Notes: generated from the sequence alone by a model not told the origin. DNA of 64,000 nt from Shewanella psychromarinicola (GCF_003855155.1 NZ_CP034073.1:1798001-1862000), one strand, 5' to 3'; counted from the first letter of the stretch, positions 45,448 to 56,521 are shown. Numbers and translations: made by a program.

Positions 45448-46425
45448 TTAAATGACTCCAGCTTTAACCATATCGAGCATGTTTAATGCCCCGATCGGTT
45501 GGTGTTTTTCATTGACGACAACCAGTCCGTTGATGTTTTTTTCATCCATGATTTGTAGCGCTTGTGCAGCTAAAATACCCGTGGGGCAGGTCACACAGTT
45601 TTTGGTCATCACCAGGGCTATCGAAGTGGTACGAAGGTTCACTTCGGCATCGATGACCCGGCGTAAATCACCATCAGTAAAAATACCCACTAGTTTGGCT
45701 TCATGGTTGACTACCGCCGTCATGCCAAGGCCTTTTTTAGATATTTCATAAAGCGCTTCAGTAATACAAATAGCATCACTGACGATAGGCAAATCATCGC
45801 CTTTATGCATGACATCGTCTACTTTTAGTAATAATTTTCGCCCCAATGAGCCACCAGGATGTGATAAGGCAAAGTCATCACGGGTAAACCCTTTTGCTTG
45901 CAACAATGCAATGGCTAATGCATCACCCATTGCTAGCGTAGCAGTGGTGCTAGACGTCGGCGCTAATCCTAACGGGCATGCTTCTTCTTGTACTTCAATG
46001 CATAAATGAATTTTAGATAAACGCGCCATGTTAGAGTCTGGTTTACCTGTTACGGCAATAACAGGCACGCCCATACGTTGAATCACAGGCATTAACGTGA
46101 GTATTTCGCTCGATTCACCTGAATTGGAAATCGCCAGTACAATATCGTTCTTAGCCAATGCGCCTAAATCACCATGACTGGCCTCACCAGGATGAACAAA
46201 AAATGCCGGCGTGCCGGTACTGGCAAACGTCGCGGATATTTTATTACCGATATGACCCGATTTGCCCATTCCCATGACAATCACTTTGCCTTTGCACTGC
46301 ATAATGAGTTCACATGCTTGGCCAAACTCAACTGAGTCCACATATTGATATAAATTATCTAAAGCAGCTTTTTCAATATCAATGACTTTACGGCCCCATT
46401 GACGAAATTGAGTTTGATTTACCAT
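45448..46425 (-). CDS. kdsD: arabinose-5-phosphate isomerase
   Basis: 325 residues: SIS domain (KVIVMGMGKSGHIGNKISATFASTGTPAFFVHPGEASHGDLG) and two C-terminal CBS domains (LPIVSDAICITEALYEISKKGLG; NCVTCPTGILAAQALQIM). Converts ribulose-5-phosphate to arabinose-5-phosphate for KDO synthesis. Two bases separate it from kdsC. Confidence 0.96.
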   Translation of the reverse strand: MVNQTQFRQWGRKVIDIEKAALDNLYQYVDSVEFGQACELIMQCKGKVIVMGMGKSGHIGNKISATFASTGTPAFFVHPGEASHGDLGALAKNDIVLAISNSGESSEILTLMPVIQRMGVPVIAVTGKPDSNMARLSKIHLCIEVQEEACPLGLAPTSSTTATLAMGDALAIALLQAKGFTRDDFALSHPGGSLGRKLLLKVDDVMHKGDDLPIVSDAICITEALYEISKKGLGMTAVVNHEAKLVGIFTDGDLRRVIDAEVNLRTTSIALVMTKNCVTCPTGILAAQALQIMDEKNINGLVVVNEKHQPIGALNMLDMVKAGVI

Positions 46426-46470
46426 ACGGCTCTCTCTTTTAGCTTAAGACTTTACCTTTAATGCTCCAAT

Positions 46471-47433
46471 CTAATGGGATTGAAATACAATAATTTGGTA
46501 CGCAATAAAGGTGATTAATAATAGTGCGCCATGCCAACGAGTCAGTTGTTGCTTGGTGCCACTGGATAATACTAAAACGGCTAATGCAGTACTGGTGCCC
46601 AATACCATATAGAAGTCTCTTCCACTGGCAGAGGCATCTATTTCGCCAGGGGCAATTAACCCTGGTAGTGCCAGTACGGCAAGAATGTTAAATAAATTCG
46701 ATCCAACGATATTACCAATAGCGAGATCGTGTTCTTTTTTTAATACGCCAGCAATACAGGCTGCTAATTCTGGTAGGCTTGTTCCCACTGCAATAATGGT
46801 TAATCCAATGACAAGATCTGACAAGCCATAAAACTTTGCAATACCCACAGCACCATCTACCATCCAACTCGCTGATAGCGGGAGGAATATAATACCGACG
46901 ATTAGCCAAATGATAGCATGAAAGGTTGAGACATTTTTAGGGATATCAGATCCAAGTTCAGTATCTAAGCTGTCGGTTGTTCTATCATGAGTCGCTTGCC
47001 AAATGAAATATCCCATTAACACGAAAAGTACCACGATGAGCATGATACCTTCTGCTCGTGTTAGCACATTATCATGCAGGGTATAGCCAGCAAATACCGT
47101 GGCGGCTAGCATAATAGGTATTTCGCGTTTTAAGGTCTTTGAGGCTACGCTAATGGCGCCAAGTAAGGCGGTTAATCCTAATATTAAGGTGATGTTAGCA
47201 ATGTTTGAGCCCAGTACGTTACCCACGGCGGTATCACGCATGCCATCCATTGAGGCCGTAGCTGCAACAAACATTTCAGGTGCAGAGCTACCCATCGCAA
47301 CAATGGTCAATCCAATTAACATGGGAGGCAAGCCTAAATTTCGCGCAAATGCCGCCGCTCCGTAAACAAATCTATCCGCACTCCAAACTAAAACAGCAAG
47401 GCCAGCAACTAACATTAGAATATTAACTAGCAT
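46471..47433 (-). CDS. calcium/sodium antiporter family protein (YrbG-like)
   Basis: 320 residues, about ten membrane helices in two inverted repeats. Each repeat carries the family signature: GLTIVAMGSSAPEMFVAATA and GLTIIAVGTSLPELAACIAG. K+-dependent Na+/Ca2+ exchanger-related family. In E. coli yrbG heads the kdsD-kdsC-lpt cluster, and the order is the same here. The start at 47433 fits the first helix (MLVNILMLVAGLAVLVWSAD). Confidence 0.92.
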   Translation of the reverse strand: MLVNILMLVAGLAVLVWSADRFVYGAAAFARNLGLPPMLIGLTIVAMGSSAPEMFVAATASMDGMRDTAVGNVLGSNIANITLILGLTALLGAISVASKTLKREIPIMLAATVFAGYTLHDNVLTRAEGIMLIVVLFVLMGYFIWQATHDRTTDSLDTELGSDIPKNVSTFHAIIWLIVGIIFLPLSASWMVDGAVGIAKFYGLSDLVIGLTIIAVGTSLPELAACIAGVLKKEHDLAIGNIVGSNLFNILAVLALPGLIAPGEIDASASGRDFYMVLGTSTALAVLVLSSGTKQQLTRWHGALLLITFIAYQIIVFQSH

Positions 47434-47633
47434 GTGATTCCGATAGTGATCATTAATTAACGAGCATTTTCGCTGGATTTTTATCAAATTGAAAGTCAAA
47501 TTGAAAGCATTGCACAGTAATTGTACTCGAAATGATGTGTGGTGATATGGATATAGTTGTCGCTTAATCGACAATTACAGTACAATTTACACCTTAACTT
47601 AATGCAAGGAAGGCAGTTATCTCCTCAACGCCA
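47434..47633. promoter_or_regulatory. divergent yrbG-mlaF intergenic region
   Basis: Two hundred bases between divergent genes; it must hold promoters for both clusters. No strong operator or hairpin is visible. Confidence 0.4.
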
Positions 47634-48458
47634 ATGTCTGATATGAGTAAATCAAATAATAATCCTTTGGTCGAAGTCAACCATATGGCCTTTAGCCATG
47701 GTTCGCGCGTGATTTTTAACGATATTTCTTTATCGATCCCCAAAGGCAAAGTAACGGCAATTATGGGACCTAGTGGTATTGGTAAAACCACCTTGTTAAA
47801 ATTGATTGGGGGACAGTTAACCCCTAATACCGGACAAGTCTTGTTCGACGGTCACGATTTACATAAGCTTAAGCGCAAGGAACTTTTTGAATTGCGCAAG
47901 CGGATGAGTATGCTGTTTCAAAGCGGTGCATTATTTACCGACCTTAATGTATTCGATAACGTGGCATTTGCATTGAGAGAACATTCTGGATTACCAGAAG
48001 ATATTATCCGCTCCATTGTATTGATGAAGCTGCAAGCGGTAGGTCTTCGTGGTGCAGCGTATATGATGCCTAACGAATTATCCGGTGGTATGCAGCGTCG
48101 AGCAGCATTGGCTAGGGCGATTGCACTAGAACCTGAAATGGTGATGTACGATGAGCCATTTGCGGGACAAGATCCAATTTCAATGGGGATGCTGGTAAAA
48201 CTTATTCGTGAGTTGTCGGATTCATTAAAACTGACTTCTGTGGTGGTCTCTCACGATGTGGATGAAGTATTAGGTATTGCAGATTATGTCTATGTAATAG
48301 CAGACAAAAAAGTCATTGCTCATGGTACCCCAGAGCAATTACGTCAATCTGACAATCCGCAGTTGATCCAATTTATTCAAGGCGCACCAGATGGCCCTGT
48401 GCCATTCCATTATCCTGCAGAGGATTATCAAGAGGAGCTACTTCGTGGGCGCAATTGA
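47634..48458 (+). CDS. mlaF: phospholipid ABC transporter ATPase MlaF
   Basis: 274 residues: Walker [20 protein letters not shown], signature [19 protein letters not shown], Walker [16 protein letters not shown]. With MlaE, D and B it forms the inner-membrane complex that keeps outer-membrane lipid asymmetry. A second ATG at 47643 is possible. It overlaps mlaE by 14 bases. Confidence 0.95.
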   Translation: MSDMSKSNNNPLVEVNHMAFSHGSRVIFNDISLSIPKGKVTAIMGPSGIGKTTLLKLIGGQLTPNTGQVLFDGHDLHKLKRKELFELRKRMSMLFQSGALFTDLNVFDNVAFALREHSGLPEDIIRSIVLMKLQAVGLRGAAYMMPNELSGGMQRRAALARAIALEPEMVMYDEPFAGQDPISMGMLVKLIRELSDSLKLTSVVVSHDVDEVLGIADYVYVIADKKVIAHGTPEQLRQSDNPQLIQFIQGAPDGPVPFHYPAEDYQEELLRGRN

Positions 48459-49230
48459 TTATATTGCCGATATTGGCGCATATGCACTGAAACTCGTGCA
48501 GGGCCTCGGTCGGGCTGGCATCATGTTATGGCGCGCGATCGTGCGTGTTCCGAATATCAAAAAAGGCACGCCATTACTTATCAAGCAGATTTATGTGCTT
48601 GGTGTCCGTTCTATGGTTATCATTATAGTATCAGGCTTGTTTATTGGCATGGTATTAGCCCTACAGGGATATAATATTTTAGTTGGGTTTGGTACTGAAG
48701 AAAGTTTAGGCCCAATGGTGGCGTTAAGCTTATTACGAGAACTTGGACCCGTTGTTGCCGCGTTATTATTTGCCGGACGAGCGGGCTCGGCGCTAACCGC
48801 CGAAATTGGTCTAATGAAATCGACTGAACAATTGTCAAGTTTAGAAATGATGGCGATAGACCCTTTAAGGCAAATCATTGCGCCGCGCTTTTGGGCAGGT
48901 GTTATCAGTATGCCATTACTCGCACTAATGTTTAGTTTGGTGGGTATTTTTGGTGGACATTTAGTCGGTGTTGAATGGAAAGGTATTGATAGTGGTGCGT
49001 TTTGGTCTATTCTTCAAGCATCGGTTGAGTGGCGACAAGATATTGTTAATTGCTTGATAAAAAGTGTTATTTTTGGTGTGGTGGTCACATGGATAGCCTT
49101 GTACCGAGGTTATGAAGTCGAACCCAATCCAGAAGGCATTAGCCGTGCGACAACCTCAACGGTTGTGCAGGCAAGCTTAGCTGTTTTAGCACTGGACTTT
49201 TTGCTGACAGCAATCATGTTCGGAAATTAA
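48445..49230 (+). CDS. mlaE: phospholipid ABC transporter permease MlaE
   Basis: 261 residues, membrane permease with the MlaE motifs [23 protein letters not shown] and [20 protein letters not shown]. The start is a GTG at 48445, inside mlaF, chosen because AGAGGAG lies seven bases upstream and the family N-terminus fits. Confidence 0.94.
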   Translation: MGAIDYIADIGAYALKLVQGLGRAGIMLWRAIVRVPNIKKGTPLLIKQIYVLGVRSMVIIIVSGLFIGMVLALQGYNILVGFGTEESLGPMVALSLLRELGPVVAALLFAGRAGSALTAEIGLMKSTEQLSSLEMMAIDPLRQIIAPRFWAGVISMPLLALMFSLVGIFGGHLVGVEWKGIDSGAFWSILQASVEWRQDIVNCLIKSVIFGVVVTWIALYRGYEVEPNPEGISRATTSTVVQASLAVLALDFLLTAIMFGN

Positions 49231-49271
49231 GATTTTTTCATTATTTAGATTAATTTAAGTGGTTTAATAGT

Positions 49272-49745
49272 ATGTTGACACGGAAAATTGAGTTATTAGT
49301 AGGCGTGTTTTTATTGTCAGGTCTATTGGCATTTTGTGTATTAGTATTCAATGTTGCTAATGTTAAAGTAAAAACCGATGCCCAGACTTATACATTAGTG
49401 GCTGAGTTTAACAATATTGGCGGACTAAAAGTACGTTCGCCTGTAAAAGTCGGTGGCGTAGTGGTTGGTCGCGTGACTGATGTTGCCCTTGATAGCCATA
49501 AATTAGTGCCTATTGTGACGTTAACAATGGATAAGCGTTTCGATAAATTCCCTGAAACGAGCAGTTTGGCCATTTTGACTTCAGGGTTACTCGGGGAGCA
49601 ATTTATTGGCTTAACGCCTGGGTTTATGGACGATGATATTTCGATGCTTGCCGATGGCGATAAAGTACATGACACTCGTGGAGCATTGATTTTAGAAGAT
49701 TTGATTGGTCAACTTTTGTACAGTATGTCATCTGCAGATAAATAG
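49272..49745 (+). CDS. mlaD: MCE-domain substrate-binding protein MlaD
   Basis: 157 residues: N-terminal membrane anchor (LLVGVFLLSGLLAFCVLVFN) and one MCE domain (VAEFNNIGGLKVRSPVKVGGVVVGRV; ILTSGLLGEQFIGLTPG). Forms the hexameric periplasmic lipid channel of the Mla complex. Confidence 0.95.
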   Translation: MLTRKIELLVGVFLLSGLLAFCVLVFNVANVKVKTDAQTYTLVAEFNNIGGLKVRSPVKVGGVVVGRVTDVALDSHKLVPIVTLTMDKRFDKFPETSSLAILTSGLLGEQFIGLTPGFMDDDISMLADGDKVHDTRGALILEDLIGQLLYSMSSADK

Positions 49746-49755
49746 GATCCCTATT

Positions 49756-50424
49756 ATGAAAATATTTTTTAGTCGTGTTATTGCTTTATGCCTAGTGGGC
49801 AGTGTTGTGATAAGTCAAGGTGCTATGGCTGCCAATGATGAGGTTAATACCAATGACCCTTATGAGATGATCAAACAAGTATCTAATATGACTTTTGATC
49901 GATTTAAATCAGACAACACGTTAATTAATAATGATTTAAGTCACTTGAAAGTGATTGTTCGAGAAGAGCTTATGCCTTATGTCGATTATAAATATGCCGC
50001 TTACAAAGTGATGGGGCAGTATTTAAGTGATACAACGGTAGATCAACGTAATCGTTTTGTTGAAGCTTTTGAAGGGTATCTAGTCGCGACCTATGCGCAA
50101 GCATTAACAGAATATACTGATCAAAAAGTCGCTTTTGATCCGCCGAGAGATTTTAGCGATGAGAAAATAGTTGAAGTGAACGTCCAGATCCTTGAGCAAG
50201 GTCGTCCACCGATTAAAATTCAATTTAAAGCGCGTCGTTTAAAAGACAACACTTGGAAAGCATTTGATTTAGTGGCGGAAGGCGTGAGCTTATTGGCCTC
50301 TAAGCAATCTGAAATTTCGAATTTAATCCGTCAGCAAGGTATTGAAGCGGTTATTACCATGTTGAATGATAAAACCCAGCAGAGAATTGATCGTCAACCT
50401 GCAAAAGAAGCTGCAGCTGCGTGA
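49756..50424 (+). CDS. mlaC: periplasmic phospholipid carrier MlaC
   Basis: 222 residues with signal peptide ending SQGAMAANDE. MlaC fold (LSHLKVIVREELMPYVDYKYAAYKVMG; FVEAFEGYLVATYAQALTEY; FDLVAEGVSLLASKQSEISN). Ferries phospholipids between MlaA at the outer membrane and MlaFEDB. Its stop overlaps the GTG start of mlaB (GTGA). Confidence 0.95.
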   Translation: MKIFFSRVIALCLVGSVVISQGAMAANDEVNTNDPYEMIKQVSNMTFDRFKSDNTLINNDLSHLKVIVREELMPYVDYKYAAYKVMGQYLSDTTVDQRNRFVEAFEGYLVATYAQALTEYTDQKVAFDPPRDFSDEKIVEVNVQILEQGRPPIKIQFKARRLKDNTWKAFDLVAEGVSLLASKQSEISNLIRQQGIEAVITMLNDKTQQRIDRQPAKEAAAA

Positions 50425-50720
50425 TTACCTTTAATCAACAAGACGACCGTTGCATTGTTAGCGGTCGGTTAACTCAAGATGAGGTGAAACAATTGTGGCC
50501 TAAACGCCATGAATTGTTTACTGCATCAACCCAAGTGGTAGACTTATCAGCAGTGGAATACGTCGACAGTGCAGGTGTTGCATTGTTATTAGCGTTAATC
50601 AAACTGCATGTTTCAAGCAGTCAGGAAACAAGTGTGTCACGTCAATTGGTTAATCCAAGTGTTCAGCTCAAGAAAATGATTGAGCTTTATGATTTAGACG
50701 CTTTTTTCAGCCAAGTATAG
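50421..50720 (+). CDS. mlaB: STAS-domain protein MlaB
   Basis: 99 residues, single STAS domain (VVDLSAVEYVDSAGVALLLALIKLH). It stabilises and regulates MlaF in the complex. GTG start translationally coupled to mlaC. Confidence 0.92.
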   Translation: MITFNQQDDRCIVSGRLTQDEVKQLWPKRHELFTASTQVVDLSAVEYVDSAGVALLLALIKLHVSSSQETSVSRQLVNPSVQLKKMIELYDLDAFFSQV

Positions 50721-50747
50721 AATTGAATAGTAAAGGTAATTGATTTC

Positions 50748-50999
50748 ATGGAATGCAAAGATATTGAACAACTTTTAACCGAGGCGTTGTCGCTAACAGA
50801 AGCGCATGTGACCTCTGATGGTAGCCACTACAAAGTGGTCGCTGTGGGCGAATGTTTTGACGGCATGAGCCGCGTAAAACAACAGCAGGCGATTTATACC
50901 CATTTAGCGGAGCAGATTGCCAATGGTGAATTGCACGCATTAACGATTAAAACTTTTACGCCTACCCAGTGGAAGCGTGAAAAACTTTTCAATATGTAA
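50748..50999 (+). CDS. ibaG: BolA-family protein IbaG
   Basis: 83 residues, BolA fold. CKDIEQLLTEALSLTEAHVTSDGSHYKVVAVGECFDGMSRVKQQQ; the conserved His follows in HALTIKTFTP. Partners monothiol glutaredoxins in iron-sulfur handling. Its place between mlaB and murA matches E. coli (yrbA). Confidence 0.93.
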   Translation: MECKDIEQLLTEALSLTEAHVTSDGSHYKVVAVGECFDGMSRVKQQQAIYTHLAEQIANGELHALTIKTFTPTQWKREKLFNM

Positions 51000-52274
<1,275 letters not shown>

Positions 52275-52302
52275 CTTAATATAATACTTGCTTATTCACT
52301 AA

Positions 52303-52328
52303 GACCGCACTTAACCGTGCGGTTTTTT
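52303..52328 (+). terminator. intrinsic terminator of murA operon
   Basis: CCGCAC pairs with GTGCGG (6-base loop) and is followed by TTTTTT. Confidence 0.9.
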
Positions 52329-52429
52329 ATTTGATATGTGTCAAAAATTCTTAAATAAACCTCACCGCATCGCAAAGTAATTGCAAAGCTGATCACTTCT
52401 TCATAATGGTAAACTGTTAATGTGTTGTG

Positions 52430-53842
52430 ATGACGACTTTCATCACGTTTAACATTTATTTATTTTACGGCCTCGTGTTTTTTGCGATTGGTTGCGTGGT
52501 GGTGTTTCGGAATTTTAAATATAGTCAGCTATCTATATCTGAGACGTTATGGGCGCTGGCGCTTTTTGGTTTCTTTCATGCTTTTCATGAGTGGTCTGAG
52601 CTATACGCCATCTTATTCAGTGATGATATCTCGCCAAAATATCATTCTGTGGTGCAATGGTTAAGAGTGATAAAACTGTCACTTTCTTTTGCTGGCTTGA
52701 TGATTTTTGCTTGGCTTTTATTCCGAATTTGCCCTAAAACGTGTGCAAGAATAGGCCAGTTTATTACCGCAGCAATTATGGTGATTTATATTCTGGTGAT
52801 GTTGTTCTTATATCAAAGGAGTTCAGTGCTGGCGGAAACATTTGCACAAGCTGCCAGCTACACTCGTTTTTTACTCGGCTTTGGTAGTGCCACCTTAGCC
52901 GGAGTGGGTATCGCTGTTTATGGTCATCAATTGCGTCAGGATAGTCACGAATATGGGCAGTATTTTATTGCCACTGGTGTTGGGTTATTTATCTACGGTG
53001 TATTGGCTGGTTTAGTGCCGACAGAGCTTCATTCTTCCGTTCCAGTGTATAGAACCTTAGCGGCCACTTTTGTGTTGATCACGCTCTACAAGGCACTCAA
53101 TATTTTTGATATTGAGAAAGAAATGGCCACAGAGGCTAAGCTGAAGCGAGCTATTGAAGCGGATAAATATAAAGCCATTGGGCATTTAGCGATGGGAATA
53201 GCCCATGAAATTAATAACCCTTTGGCTTCTTCTACTTTGGCATTGGATTTACTCGAACGAAAACTTCCAGTGAAGTTGGATGAGTTAACGGATTATATTA
53301 ATAGAGCGCGCTTAGGCATTGATAGGGCATCTGTTATCAGTAAAGAATTACTGGCCTATGCTCACACCGATTTGGGTAACGCTCAAAAGGTGTATTTTTG
53401 TGATGTCATTTATGGCGCTAAGCAATTAATGAGTCATAAAATTGTCCCTTACGTTATCAATATTGATTGTGATCCATCCTTAAGTATCATTGGTCAGAAG
53501 GTGAAGTTGGAAGAGTTATTAATTAACTTACTTAATAACGCCATGGATGCCAGTGGTCATAACTCTCATATCGATATCAGCGTCACTAGAGATGAGCATC
53601 AGGTTTTATTTGAAGTCAGAGACTATGGCGATGGAATGAATGAGCAAACGCAGCAACAAGCCACAGAATTGTTTTACTCAACTAAACCTATAGGTAAGGG
53701 AACGGGATTAGGCTTGGCTATTTGTAAGCAAATTGTCAGTGCTCATAAAGGGAAAATGAACATTATCAGTGCCAAAGGCGTTGGTACTAGAGTACTTATC
53801 CGTTTTGCCACAGGGGGGGAGTGTGAATGGTTAACGTGTTAA
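52430..53842 (+). CDS. membrane sensor histidine kinase
   Basis: 470 residues. The first ~220 form about six to seven membrane helices with short loops, so the sensor is likely in the membrane. A HisKA domain follows, with the H-box AIGHLAMGIAHEINNPLASS, then HATPase with N-box LLINLLNNAMDASGHN, G1 VRDYGDGMN and G2 GTGLGLAICKQI. It overlaps the response regulator gene by 16 bases, so the two form one pair. The start is ATG 52430 or the GTG just before it; no strong Shine-Dalgarno is seen. Confidence 0.9.
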   Translation: MTTFITFNIYLFYGLVFFAIGCVVVFRNFKYSQLSISETLWALALFGFFHAFHEWSELYAILFSDDISPKYHSVVQWLRVIKLSLSFAGLMIFAWLLFRICPKTCARIGQFITAAIMVIYILVMLFLYQRSSVLAETFAQAASYTRFLLGFGSATLAGVGIAVYGHQLRQDSHEYGQYFIATGVGLFIYGVLAGLVPTELHSSVPVYRTLAATFVLITLYKALNIFDIEKEMATEAKLKRAIEADKYKAIGHLAMGIAHEINNPLASSTLALDLLERKLPVKLDELTDYINRARLGIDRASVISKELLAYAHTDLGNAQKVYFCDVIYGAKQLMSHKIVPYVINIDCDPSLSIIGQKVKLEELLINLLNNAMDASGHNSHIDISVTRDEHQVLFEVRDYGDGMNEQTQQQATELFYSTKPIGKGTGLGLAICKQIVSAHKGKMNIISAKGVGTRVLIRFATGGECEWLTC

Positions 53843-54462
53843 TTGCAGAAGACGATCATGAACTTAGGCGAAATATGGTCGATATTCTTCAACTTGAAGG
53901 CTATCAAGTCACCGGTGTTGACAGTGGTGAAGCTGCAATTACTGCTTGTGAGCAGCAAAATTATGATATTGCTCTGTTAGATTTAGTGATGTCTGGTATG
54001 ACAGGTGTTGAGGCCATTTCCAATTTACGCCAACTTAACCCCTATATGGCGGTGGTCATTGTGACGGCTTATGCCACGGTTGATACCGCTGTGGATGCGA
54101 TGAAAAAGGGTGCCGATAATGTTATCACTAAGCCTTTTAATAGTTCGGTGTTAATTGTCACTATAAAACGCAGTATTCAAGAAAAACTATTATTAAAAAC
54201 AACCAATGATATCGATCCAGATTGTGTCTATTCTGCGTTAGCAAACGCCTTGCGACGCGAAACACTTAAGCAGTTAGGTACTCATAAGCAGCTAAAGTTT
54301 ATGGATCTTTGCCGATTAGTGGGGGTTGCAGACCATACCAAATTTAATTTCCACTTACGCCAGCTAAAAAAAGCAGGTTTGGTAATGCAAAATGAGAGCA
54401 AGATCTACATTTTAACAAGTACCGGTCAATTCGTATTACAAAACCACAACTTATCATTATAG
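53827..54462 (+). CDS. response regulator with ArsR-like winged-helix output
   Basis: 211 residues. Receiver domain (residues 1-120) with acidic pocket EDD, phospho-acceptor Asp in IALLDLVMSG, Thr in VIVTAYAT and Lys in VITKPFN; it resembles NtrC-type receivers. Instead of an AAA+ or LuxR output, the C-terminus is an ArsR-like winged helix (ALANALRRETLKQLGTHKQLKFMDLCRL; FNFHLRQLKKAGLVMQNESKIYILT). Good Shine-Dalgarno GGGGGGA before the ATG. The likely target is the octahaem gene 190 bases downstream. Confidence 0.88.
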   Translation: MVNVLIAEDDHELRRNMVDILQLEGYQVTGVDSGEAAITACEQQNYDIALLDLVMSGMTGVEAISNLRQLNPYMAVVIVTAYATVDTAVDAMKKGADNVITKPFNSSVLIVTIKRSIQEKLLLKTTNDIDPDCVYSALANALRRETLKQLGTHKQLKFMDLCRLVGVADHTKFNFHLRQLKKAGLVMQNESKIYILTSTGQFVLQNHNLSL

Positions 54463-54499
54463 TTTTAATGCATTTAAATCAGTTGGTTAAGTTTATTGT

Positions 54500-54546
54500 G
54501 ATAACAATAGTTCACAAGTTGTTAGAGACTGTGAACTATCGTTATC
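54500..54546. promoter_or_regulatory. 17-bp-arm inverted repeat upstream of octahaem gene
   Basis: GATAACAATAGTTCACA and its complement (one mismatch) flank a 13-base centre. There is no T-run, which argues against a simple terminator. It could be the operator for the adjacent response regulator or a hairpin at the end of the kinase-regulator transcript. Confidence 0.55.
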
Positions 54547-54579
54547 TATCTCTTTATAGGTAATCCGCAAATACTGAGC

Positions 54580-54599
54580 ATATGTCCAAAGAGACATAT
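54580..54599. promoter_or_regulatory. second palindrome upstream of octahaem gene
   Basis: ATATGTC-caaaga-GACATAT, a perfect 7-bp inverted repeat, 56 bases before the ATG at 54655. It is a candidate operator close to the promoter, or a leader hairpin. Confidence 0.45.
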
Positions 54600-54654
54600 C
54601 AATCACGCCCAACAACATTGTGCAGTGATTGAAAGCCAATTTGAGGATGAACTG

Positions 54655-56328
54655 ATGAAAACAATAATTCCATACAAAAAATTACTTCTTGCCAGTATGA
54701 TTACCATGCTTGTTGCTTGTGGTAGTGACAATGACGATACCGTTACTCCACCACCAGCAGATGAAAATACCCCCCCAGTAGCAACTGCTGATATTGCCAA
54801 TGTTCTGGCTGCACAAGTTGTGACCATTGATGTGCTAGCAAATGACACCGATGCCGATGGCGACACCTTGGCAATTGTTTCTGTTGATTCTGGTAGCGCA
54901 GTGATTAAAGATGGCAAGGTTGACTTTACCGCTGGTGCAGAAGCCGGTGAAGTGACGTTTAATTACACCATTACTGATGGCACCGACGAAGCATCAGCTG
55001 TAGCCACGGTAACCGTAGAGGCTATTCCTGAGCCAGAAGCATTAAGCTATGTCGGGTCTTCATCTTGTGCTGCCTGCCACGCTGATACGCACGAGACTTT
55101 TGTAAAAACTGGTCACAACTTCAAAATCATGAAAAACCCGGGCAATGATGCTCCGGTATTTCCGTATACTCCTGCTACAACCATTATTGGCGCTATCGAT
55201 TTGTTGGTCAATTCAACAGCCAATAATGATTTAGGTGCACCAACAAGTTATGACGAGGTCTCATATACTGTTGGTGGTTACGGTTGGAAAATGCGCTGGT
55301 TAGACAAAGATGGCTACATCGTTACCGGTCAAGACGTGCAATACAATATTCGTAATGCTGCTGGTGAATTGAATATTCCTGATAATCATCCAGGTGATGT
55401 GGATGTTATGGGCGATTACAAGGGAGACCAATTCAATGTTAAATATAGCTGTGGTAACTGTCATACAACGGGGTGGAAACGTACGACTGATGTAGCAGGT
55501 GGCGATACTCGCAGCCCATTACGTCAAGATGATCTTCCTGGCATGGATGGTACCTTTGCAGAGCAAGGCGTTCAGTGTGAATCTTGTCATGGCGCGGGTA
55601 GTGAGCATGTCAAAGCACCATCATCAGAAAATATCGTTAAGATTGCCGTTGCTCGTATAACCGAAGATTTCTTAGCCGATGATATGGGCTATGGTAAAGC
55701 GGTCACATGCGCCGAGTGTCATACTCGTGATGGTGAGAAAGATTACCCAACATTTATTAGCCATTATAACGATGCCTTCCCTGATGGAAGTAAAGTCGGT
55801 GGTCGTATCATCTCTAGTGGTGGATTATCAAAGCATCACCAGACTGGCGATGAAATGTTAGGCGTTGTACCTGAAGACCATGGCACTTATAAAGCCGGTG
55901 ACGAAATTGGTCCTAAGAGCGGTATGGCGTGTACCTCTTGTCATGATTCTCACAAGTCTACCTTAAATGCAGACAGTGCTGATGGTTTGCATACTGGTGC
56001 AGTTAAAGAGTGTTCTTCTTGCCATATGGGTGAATACAAGAAAGAGTTTACCGTTGGAGTACATGAGTTTGTTGCAGAGTGTACCGACTGTCATATGCCA
56101 AAATTGGCTAAGAGCGCAGTAAAACATTTCGGAAAAGATGGCACAACGGCCTTTGGTGACGTCAAATCTCACCTGTTTACTCTTGACCTAGACCCTGCCG
56201 CGAAGCAGTTCACTGAAGATGGTAAGTTCCAAATGCCTTGGGCAACCGCGCAGTACTCTTGCGGTGAGTGCCATGCTGATTATGCTGATAAAGCAGCAGC
56301 ACTACCTGATGGTAAAATGCATAAGTAA
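54655..56328 (+). CDS. octahaem c-type cytochrome lipoprotein with Ig-like N-terminal domain
   Basis: 557 residues. Lipoprotein signal with lipobox LVAC, then an acidic linker and a cadherin/Ig-like domain (residues ~40-125: DVLANDTDADGDTLAIVSV). Eight CXXCH sites begin at residues 138, 266, 308, 352, 426, 453, 476 and 536. Spacing is irregular, and the last lies close to the C-terminus, as in the OTR/HAO-like octahaem group, but I see no clear match to a named enzyme. It is presumably anchored in the outer membrane or periplasm and used in anaerobic respiration, under control of the upstream kinase-regulator pair. Start chosen for GAGGAT about 8 bases upstream. Confidence 0.88.
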   Translation: MKTIIPYKKLLLASMITMLVACGSDNDDTVTPPPADENTPPVATADIANVLAAQVVTIDVLANDTDADGDTLAIVSVDSGSAVIKDGKVDFTAGAEAGEVTFNYTITDGTDEASAVATVTVEAIPEPEALSYVGSSSCAACHADTHETFVKTGHNFKIMKNPGNDAPVFPYTPATTIIGAIDLLVNSTANNDLGAPTSYDEVSYTVGGYGWKMRWLDKDGYIVTGQDVQYNIRNAAGELNIPDNHPGDVDVMGDYKGDQFNVKYSCGNCHTTGWKRTTDVAGGDTRSPLRQDDLPGMDGTFAEQGVQCESCHGAGSEHVKAPSSENIVKIAVARITEDFLADDMGYGKAVTCAECHTRDGEKDYPTFISHYNDAFPDGSKVGGRIISSGGLSKHHQTGDEMLGVVPEDHGTYKAGDEIGPKSGMACTSCHDSHKSTLNADSADGLHTGAVKECSSCHMGEYKKEFTVGVHEFVAECTDCHMPKLAKSAVKHFGKDGTTAFGDVKSHLFTLDLDPAAKQFTEDGKFQMPWATAQYSCGECHADYADKAAALPDGKMHK

Positions 56329-56344
56329 ACATTAGCGCTACCTT

Positions 56345-56376
56345 AAAGCCATGCGGTATTCCGCATGGCTTTTTTT
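56345..56376 (+). terminator. intrinsic terminator of octahaem gene
   Basis: AAAGCCATGCGG-tatt-CCGCATGGCTTT with a long T-run. Confidence 0.92.
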
Positions 56377-56482
56377 ATTGTTAAATGATGAAGCCGTCAA
56401 TAATCTGGTTTTAGATTATCCATGTAACTGTTGTGATGAAACTGTTTGAGTAACTTAAATGAGTTAACGAATTAACCGCTTA

Positions 56483-56521
56483 ATGAAAAAAGCCATCAAT
56501 ATTAATTGATGGCTTTTTTCA
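56483..56521. terminator. second bidirectional terminator
   Basis: GCCATCAAT-atta-ATTGATGGC with A6 before and T6 after. It is similar in type to the terminator 140 bases upstream and may belong to a lost gene. Confidence 0.8.
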
